Assembly (NCBI GenBank): GCA_019637445.1 | Contig: JAHBVS010000001.1 | Location: 465,586 to 529,585 of the forward strand | DNA from: Gemmatimonadaceae bacterium | Lineage (GTDB): Bacteria > Gemmatimonadota > Gemmatimonadetes > Gemmatimonadales > Gemmatimonadaceae | Reading direction: 5' to 3' | Length of the DNA: 64,000 bases | In this document: positions 59,108 through 64,000 of the stretch, piece after piece | Layout: each line of letters starts with the position of its first letter | How positions within the stretch are numbered: position 1 is the first letter of the stretch | Made by a program: the position numbers and the translations under genes | Notes under the pieces: model-generated | The model's database searches: none | Told to the model about the DNA's origin: nothing | Seen by the model: only the letters and a program-made list of their open reading frames with translations

Positions 59108-60340
59108 ATGCCGACCCTGCGCGACCCTTTGTGGAACAACATCCGCATCGAGGGCCCGTACCTGCGGCTGCTCGACGCGGCGCCGTTCCAGCGGCTGCGC
59201 TACGTGCGGCAGCTGGGGCTCGCGCACCTCGTGTATCCGGGGGCCACGCATTCGCGGTTCGAGCACGCGCTGGGGGCGTATCATCTGGCGCGCGAGACGG
59301 TGCGGGTGCTGCGGGACGCCGACGGCGCTGGCGGCGGCCCCTTTGACGACGCCGAGGGCCGTATCGTCGTGGCCGCGGCGCTGCTGCACGATATCGGGCA
59401 CTACCCGTTCTCGCACGCGCTCGAGGAACTCGGCATCCCGCACCACGAGGCCGTGGCCGAGCCGCTGTTGCACGAGGGTGAGATCGGGCGGATCCTGCGT
59501 GAGGAGTTCGCGCCGGATGCGCCGGCGCAGGTCTATGCGCTGATCCGCGGCGCCAGCGACTCCCCGCTGCAGGGCCTGATCTCCGGCAGTATCGACCTCG
59601 ACAAGATCGACTACCTCAAGCGCGACGCGATGATGTGCGGCGTCGCCTACGGCGAAATCGACGTGGACCGCCTGCGCCACGCCTTGGTGCTGGTGGAGGA
59701 CCCGAGCAGCGGTCGCGTCTCCGTGGGCATGCGTGAGAAGGGGCTCTCGGCCCTCGAGTCGTTGCTCTTCGCGAAGTACCAGATGTACCGCAACGTGTAC
59801 TGGCACCACGCGGTGCGCAGCGCGACGGCGATGTACAAGCGGATGGTCGAGGACGCGCTCGCCGAGGGCACCCTGCGCGTCGAGTCCCTCGCGCGCTTCA
59901 CCGACGAAGGCTTGCTGCACGCCCTGGAGTCCGGCCCGGCGCGCACGCTGTTGGCCGCGATGCGCGAGCGCCGACTCTACAAGCGCGCGCTGGAGGTGCC
60001 GGCGGTCGAACTCGCGCAGGAGCGGCTCGACTGGCTCTCGGACGACCGCGCCCGCACGCGCCGCGCCGAGGATGCCTTGGCGCGCACGGCTGGCCTCGCG
60101 CCGGGCGAACTCCTGCTCGACTTCCCGCGCAAGGAGCGGATGCTGGGCCTGGACCTCCCGCTGCTGGCCCGTGACGGCTCGGTGCGCCACCTGACGGACC
60201 AGGGCATCGTCGGGACGATCAACCTGCCGATCCTCGGCGAGGAGCTCTATCAGAGCGCGCGTTGGCTGCGGGTGTTCACCGCTCGGCGGATTGAGCTGTC
60301 CCGTGATGTCGTGCTCGGCGCGCTGATCAACAGCAACTGA
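59108..60340 (+). CDS. HD-domain phosphohydrolase, dGTPase/SAMHD1-like
   Basis: A 410-residue metal-dependent nucleotide hydrolase. The family's start is clear (PLWNNIRIEGPYLRLLD and RLRYVRQLGLAHLVYPG). HD motif residues are in HSRFEH, LLHDIGHYPFSH and SIDLDKIDYLKRDA. It resembles YwfO-like dNTP triphosphohydrolases rather than classical Dgt. It has no membrane segment. AGCAAG precedes the ATG, a weak ribosome binding site. It stands alone, with repeat elements on both sides. Confidence 0.9.
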   Translation: MPTLRDPLWNNIRIEGPYLRLLDAAPFQRLRYVRQLGLAHLVYPGATHSRFEHALGAYHLARETVRVLRDADGAGGGPFDDAEGRIVVAAALLHDIGHYPFSHALEELGIPHHEAVAEPLLHEGEIGRILREEFAPDAPAQVYALIRGASDSPLQGLISGSIDLDKIDYLKRDAMMCGVAYGEIDVDRLRHALVLVEDPSSGRVSVGMREKGLSALESLLFAKYQMYRNVYWHHAVRSATAMYKRMVEDALAEGTLRVESLARFTDEGLLHALESGPARTLLAAMRERRLYKRALEVPAVELAQERLDWLSDDRARTRRAEDALARTAGLAPGELLLDFPRKERMLGLDLPLLARDGSVRHLTDQGIVGTINLPILGEELYQSARWLRVFTARRIELSRDVVLGALINSN

Positions 60341-60342
60341 TG

Positions 60343-60459
60343 GCCACAGAGGCACAGAGACACAGAGGACGGCAACCGAATGATTGAGGGGGCTCTCGGT
60401 GCAAGAATCTGCCCGAGAGCCCCCTTTCAATTAATCGCCGTTCTCTGTGCCTCTGTGGC
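60343..60459. repeat. Nested inverted repeat: octad arms around a hairpin
   Basis: The outer arms GCCACAGAGGCACAGAGA (60343-60360) and its exact 18-bp reverse complement (60442-60459) enclose an inner 12-bp stem (60388-60399 with 60413-60424). The left arm has 8-bp units CACAGAGR repeated three times (60345-60368). The element lies in the convergent space between the HD gene and the small gene at 60485. The inner hairpin probably acts as a two-way terminator. Confidence 0.85.
60388..60424. terminator. Inner hairpin, likely bidirectional terminator
   Basis: GGGGGCTCTCGG (60388-60399) pairs with CCGAGAGCCCCC (60413-60424), plus an A-T pair outside, followed by TTTC on the plus strand. It lies inside the octad inverted repeat. 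Confidence 0.65.
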
Positions 60460-60484
60460 AAAGCAGTTACTCAGCACACAAGAG

Positions 60485-60706
60485 TCAGTGCGACTCCTGC
60501 TTCGACTTCCCATGCGCCTCGGCCAGCAATCGCCCGATGCCGCGATAGAACTTTGCGTCGGCACCGCGGCCCTCCTCGGCCATCGAGAGGGCGCAGCGTT
60601 CCAGGGCGTAGAGGATGTTGCCGAGGTAGAGCTCGGCGAGGCCGGCGACCGACTCAGGCTGCGCGCTGTCGCCAGCGGCCGCCTGGGGCTGCTCCGCGTC
60701 AGGCAT
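60485..60706 (-). CDS. 73-residue protein coupled to the PP2C gene
   Basis: A small soluble protein of unknown function, predicted helical from residue 19 to 66, with one central Cys. The N-terminal 18 residues are acidic and Ala/Gln-rich. Its ATG lies inside the PP2C gene, overlapping by 8 bp, so it is translationally coupled. It closes the FHA - PP2C unit and could be a regulator or ligand of it; no family is recognised. Confidence 0.7.
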   Translation of the reverse strand: MPDAEQPQAAAGDSAQPESVAGLAELYLGNILYALERCALSMAEEGRGADAKFYRGIGRLLAEAHGKSKQESH

Positions 60707-61442
60707 TGAGTTCGACGACCTGGATCACGATCGACGTGATGTTGTCGAGCCCGCCGCGCCCGTTGGCCTCGGCGATCAGCGAGTCGACGATGCGGCCGGG
60801 ACCCGTCCGCGCGAGCAGCAGCTGCTGCAGGCGGCGGTCATCCACCATGCCCGTCAGGCCGTCGGAGGCGAGCAGGAAGACGTCGCCGACCTTGACCTCG
60901 CCCGTGTAGATGTCCGCCTCGACTTCCTCGCTGGCGCCCACGCAGCGCGTGATCACGTTGCTGTAGGGGTGGTAGCGGGCCTGTTCCGGCGTCAGCAGGC
61001 CGGCATCCACCTGCTCCTGCACGTAGGAGTGGTCCTTCGTGATCTGGGTCAGCGCCCCATCGCGCAGCAGGTACACGCGCGAGTCGCCGATCTGGCCGAT
61101 GAGGTAGCCGTGGTCGCAGAGGACCATCACCGAGGCCGTGGTGCCCATCCCCTGCTTGTCCGTCTCGGCCAGCATCCGCTCGAAGATGGCGCGGTTCGCG
61201 TCCTGCATCGCCTTACGCACGAGGTCGGCAGAGCCGGCATCCTTCACGCAATTGAGGGCGAGCAGGTGCCGCGAGATGATCTGCACCGCCATCTCGCTGG
61301 CGACCTCGCCGGCGGCGTGGCCGCCCATACCGTCGGCCACCACGAACACGCCGCGCTTCTCGTCCGCCTCGGCGAAGAAGTTGTCCTCGTTGCCGGCACG
61401 GATCATCCCGACGTCGGAACTGGCGCCAACCGCTATCTGCAT
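60699..61442 (-). CDS. PP2C-type Ser/Thr protein phosphatase
   Basis: A soluble Stp1/PrpC-like phosphatase of 247 residues from the ATG at 61442. Metal-binding motifs are all present: RAGNEDNFF, VVADGMGGHAAGE, GTTASVMVL, GQIGDSRVYLLRDG, LASDGLTGMVDD and GGLDNITSIV. It starts 4 bp after the FHA gene stop. A phosphatase with an FHA protein implies Thr-phosphorylation signalling, yet no Ser/Thr kinase gene lies in the window. Confidence 0.93.
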   Translation of the reverse strand: MQIAVGASSDVGMIRAGNEDNFFAEADEKRGVFVVADGMGGHAAGEVASEMAVQIISRHLLALNCVKDAGSADLVRKAMQDANRAIFERMLAETDKQGMGTTASVMVLCDHGYLIGQIGDSRVYLLRDGALTQITKDHSYVQEQVDAGLLTPEQARYHPYSNVITRCVGASEEVEADIYTGEVKVGDVFLLASDGLTGMVDDRRLQQLLLARTGPGRIVDSLIAEANGRGGLDNITSIVIQVVELNA

Positions 61443-61446
61443 TCGT

Positions 61447-62967
61447 TCACCGGAGGGTGGTGAGAAGGAGCGCGAGGAGACCGACGCCACTCCCCACCAG
61501 CGTAACGAAGATCGCGATCACCGCACCACAGCCCGACTTCTTCGGTTCCGGCGCTGGCGTCGCAGGCTGCTTCGCGAGGGCTGGAGTCTTGGCAGGCTGC
61601 TGGCTGCGGCGCAGGGACTCGATGTCCACTGCCGCGATCGCACGGGTCGAACCGCCCGCTGCGGGATCCACCGCAGCCGGCCGGAAGGTCATCTTGATGC
61701 CGCCGAATCGCAGGTCGGGGGCGCCCTCGAGGCGCTGTTCCCCGGTGACGCGGCGTCCACCGACGTAGGTGCCGTTGGTGGACCCCTGGTCCACCACCCA
61801 CCAGCCATCGGCGCGTTTCTGCAGCTTCGCGTGCGAGTCAGAGACGGACTCGTCGCGAATGGCGATGTCGTTATGCTCGCCGCGGCCGATGTTCGTGAGC
61901 GCGGCGTGGAGATCGAACTTCACGCCCTTGAGCGGGCCTTCGTTGCGGATCTCGAGCGAGGCCAGCGGTTGCCGCGGGGCGCGCGAGGGTCCTGACGAGG
62001 GCTCGGGAGCGCTGGACGGCTCGGCGGCGGCGACGGGCTGCGGCGCCGGAGGTGCCGGCGGAGCCGCAGGTGGGGCTGGCGCTGCAGCAGCGGGAGCCGG
62101 TGGCGCAGCCGGGGCAGCCGCGGGCGGCGCCGATGCAGGAGTCGCCGCCGCGGGCGTGACGGCGGGCGCGGGCGGTGCAACTGGGGGAGGTGACGGGGGA
62201 GCGGGCTTCGCGGGGGCAGGAACCGCCTCGACCGTCGCTGCGGCAGCAGCAGCGGCCGCCGCCGTGCTCGCCGCGGCATCAGCGGCCGGCGCGGCACTCG
62301 GAGCCGCCTTCGCCACGTCCGCGTAGAAGCGGAACTCCTCGTTGCCCATCTTGATGACATCGCCACGACCGAGCAGCTGGCTGCCCTGCACCCGCGCGCC
62401 GTTCACCCAGATGCCGTTCGTGCTGGCATCCGTGAGCACGTATCCGTTCGCAGCGGGCGCGAGGGTCGCGTGCTTGCGGGACACTTCACCCCCGGAGAGC
62501 ACGATGTCGTTGCCAACCTCGCGCCCGAAGCTGATGCCCGCGTCGGCCACGGTGTACTCGCGGCCGTCCACCAACGACACAAGCCGCCCACCGGTGGCGG
62601 TGGTCGGCTTCTTGGGCGCCGCGGACGGCTTGCCGGCCGCGACCATCGCCGCAACGTCGGCGGCGTTCACGAACATCGTGCTGCCGACCTTCTGGTCGTC
62701 GGCCAGCCGTAGTTCGAAGCCGTCGAGTTCGACGCGGTCACCGTGCAGCAGCGGGCTCGGCTCGTTCCCCAGCTGCACGCCGTTGACCAGCACCACGGAC
62801 GCCTCGCCGCCGCGCCGGATCACGACGCCCTTGGGGCCCACCGACACCACGGCCCGCGACGCGCCGCCGTCACCCGGTAAGCGCACGTCGGCGCCTTCAA
62901 AGGCGCCGACGGTCGCATCCCCATCCGGGAGCGGGAATTGCTGGTCGTTGAGCTGCAAATAGGGCAT
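61447..62967 (-). CDS. Multi-FHA protein with long Pro/Ala linker and C-terminal membrane helix
   Basis: A 506-residue phosphothreonine-binding scaffold. Three FHA-type regions are visible. The first (about 1-93) is degenerate. The second (about 127-215) has [16 protein letters not shown] and STNGIWVNG; the third (about 345-430) has [16 protein letters not shown] and [10 protein letters not shown] Pro/Ala-rich, probably disordered linker (about 222-330) separates the second and third. The C-terminus has one transmembrane helix (about 480-502) after a single Cys. TAGTTT lies 9 nt before the ATG. It leads the unit with PP2C and the 73-residue protein. Confidence 0.9.
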   Translation of the reverse strand: MPYLQLNDQQFPLPDGDATVGAFEGADVRLPGDGGASRAVVSVGPKGVVIRRGGEASVVLVNGVQLGNEPSPLLHGDRVELDGFELRLADDQKVGSTMFVNAADVAAMVAAGKPSAAPKKPTTATGGRLVSLVDGREYTVADAGISFGREVGNDIVLSGGEVSRKHATLAPAANGYVLTDASTNGIWVNGARVQGSQLLGRGDVIKMGNEEFRFYADVAKAAPSAAPAADAAASTAAAAAAAAATVEAVPAPAKPAPPSPPPVAPPAPAVTPAAATPASAPPAAAPAAPPAPAAAAPAPPAAPPAPPAPQPVAAAEPSSAPEPSSGPSRAPRQPLASLEIRNEGPLKGVKFDLHAALTNIGRGEHNDIAIRDESVSDSHAKLQKRADGWWVVDQGSTNGTYVGGRRVTGEQRLEGAPDLRFGGIKMTFRPAAVDPAAGGSTRAIAAVDIESLRRSQQPAKTPALAKQPATPAPEPKKSGCGAVIAIFVTLVGSGVGLLALLLTTLR

Positions 62968-62976
62968 TCCGAGGGG

Positions 62977-62982
62977 AAACTA
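62977..62982 (-). promoter_or_regulatory. TANNNT element (TAGTTT) before the FHA gene
   Basis: TAGTTT on the minus strand ends 9 nt before the ATG at 62967. It is one of the eleven close TANNNT sites. Confidence 0.45.
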
Positions 62983-63010
62983 CCGGGCGTCTGGGGGGTC
63001 GGCAAGGCGA

Positions 63011-63026
63011 CTGTCACGCTGTCACG
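63011..63026. repeat. Tandem octamer CTGTCACG x2
   Basis: CTGTCACG occurs twice back to back in the space between the FHA gene and uvrA. A direct repeat here could be a binding site for a regulator of either gene. This is a short match and may be chance. Confidence 0.35.
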
Positions 63027-63122
63027 ACATTCGTGCGGAGACCCTCTTGCGCGAACCACCGCGCGCGTACAGGGCGCCGGCGGCCGCCGCGAACCACATA
63101 CCACAACTATCGGTTCATCCCG

Positions 63123-63128
63123 TAGTTT
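63123..63128 (+). promoter_or_regulatory. TAGTTT element upstream of uvrA
   Basis: TAGTTT lies 34 nt before the GTG at 63163 and 82 nt before the ATG at 63211. It is like the elements near other starts but at leader distance. Confidence 0.3.
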
Positions 63129-63210
63129 CCTTGCGACGCCGACCCGACCCGAGCCGCCGTTCGTGACGCCACCGCCTGACCCCGTGTATCGCCCTGGGCG
63201 CGCGCCTGGG

Positions 63211-64000
63211 ATGAAGTACCGCATCGTCGTCCGCGGCGCGCGCCAGCACAATCTGCGTGACGTCTCGGTCGAGTTCCCCCGCCGGGCCATCACCGTCGTG
63301 ACCGGGCCCTCGGGCTCGGGGAAGTCCTCGCTGGCCTTCGACACCATTTACGCCGAGGGCCAACGGCGCTACGTGGAGTCGCTCTCGGCCTACGCGCGGC
63401 AGTTCCTCGAACGGATGCCCAAGCCGGACGTGGACAGCATCGACGGGCTGTCGCCAAGCGTGGCGATCGAGCAGAAGAATCCGACGCGGACATCGCGGTC
63501 CACGGTGGGCACGGCGACGGAGATCCACGACTACCTGCGGCTGCTGTGGGCGCGCGTGGGGCGTACCGAGTGTCCCGTCTGCGGGCGCGTGCTCAAGCCC
63601 GACTCCGCGGAGTCGGCGACGGATGCGGTGCTGCGCCTGGCCGTGGGCACGAGGATCTACGTCGCATTTCCCTTTGCGCGCTCGAGCAAGCTGACCCACG
63701 CCCGGATCATCGAGCACCTGCGCGCGAAGGGCTTCGTACGCGTGATGGCCGACGGCGCGGTGCTCCATCTCGACGAGATCACGGGGACGAAGCCGAATCT
63801 CGCCAAGGTGAAGTCGCTGTCGATTGTAGCCGATCGACTCGCCGTGGCTGCGGAGGCGCGCACACGGCTCAGCGACGCACTCGAGACCGCCTTCCGCGAG
63901 GGCGATGGCGACGCGTTCGTTCTTCCGCTCGGCGCCGATGCCGCGCCAGACGAGGCAGCCGCGCTGCGCTTCACCACTGCCTTCCGCTGCCCCGACGACG
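63211..64000 (+). CDS. uvrA: Excinuclease ABC subunit A, N-terminal part (cut by the window end)
   Basis: Damage recognition in nucleotide excision repair. The 263 residues present include RGARQHNL, Walker [10 protein letters not shown] (about 34-42), [13 protein letters not shown] and [19 protein letters not shown], all UvrA hallmarks. The first half of zinc module 1 is CPVCG. The second half begins CPDD just before the window end, where the fourth Cys of the usual CxxC would be Asp. ATG at 63211 fits the family start; an in-frame GTG at 63163 would add 16 residues. The gene continues beyond 64000. Confidence 0.95.
   Translation, partial: MKYRIVVRGARQHNLRDVSVEFPRRAITVVTGPSGSGKSSLAFDTIYAEGQRRYVESLSAYARQFLERMPKPDVDSIDGLSPSVAIEQKNPTRTSRSTVGTATEIHDYLRLLWARVGRTECPVCGRVLKPDSAESATDAVLRLAVGTRIYVAFPFARSSKLTHARIIEHLRAKGFVRVMADGAVLHLDEITGTKPNLAKVKSLSIVADRLAVAAEARTRLSDALETAFREGDGDAFVLPLGADAAPDEAAALRFTTAFRCPDD

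Overview
This 64 kb window is GC-rich chromosomal DNA packed almost end to end with genes. It reads as a didermic bacterium with a cell envelope of the Gemmatimonadota type. That placement is an inference from gene style: many secreted lipoproteins, TonB parts, FtsEX/EnvC, SurA, a tricorn-like S41 protease and an EF-P with a PGNLR tip. No rRNA gene is present to prove it. I see no phage, insertion sequence, plasmid function or CRISPR array. It is a housekeeping core region, and no gene-free stretch exceeds about 300 bases.

Layout. 1-460: tRNA-His and tRNA-Trp with 7-bp tandem arrays. 461-8510: efp, a tricorn-like protease, a TesA-like esterase and a divergent ABC exporter pair (the tesA/ybbA-ybbP arrangement). 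8515-18491: secreted Ig-like and HExxH lipoproteins, a mini M50-like membrane protein, manC, a YfcC-type carrier, a methyltransferase, a TonB protein and a sterol-desaturase family enzyme. 18635-24282: tRNA-Ile, a double-domain PPK2, an Asp-rich protein, typA and a pilT with a duplicated N-domain. 24282-26631: a CDF metal exporter and a divergent CNNM/CorC-type protein. 26597-36348: one six-gene minus-strand operon, DUF58 - BatA-like - mfd - PpiC lipoprotein - surA - pdxA. 36377-43941: a propeller lipoprotein, lepA, a PPC-repeat protein, DUF4105, a GT2 and nhaC. 44029-51693: a nine-gene plus-strand operon. 51690-54933: a ZnuD-like receptor locus. 55061-60340: maeB, pckA and an HD phosphohydrolase. 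60485-62967: FHA - PP2C - small protein. 63211-64000: the start of uvrA.

The most unusual region is 44029-51693. A ROK sugar kinase, a PfkB-type kinase, a STAS+HATPase protein, a STAS+winged-helix protein and a 103-residue protein are linked by four consecutive GTGA overlaps. They run on into a Cys/Met PLP enzyme, ftsE, ftsX and an envC-like gene. The two middle proteins look like a partner-switching pair in which the antagonist carries its own DNA-binding domain. This is the best candidate here for an undescribed system.

Two genome-scale signals also stand out. First, intergenic spaces hold arrays with a strict 7-bp (in one case 8-bp) period, three times arranged as inverted pairs around a central segment. 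Second, at least eleven operon-first genes have a TANNNT hexamer only 5-10 bases before the start codon and no clear ribosome binding site, which suggests widespread leaderless transcription.
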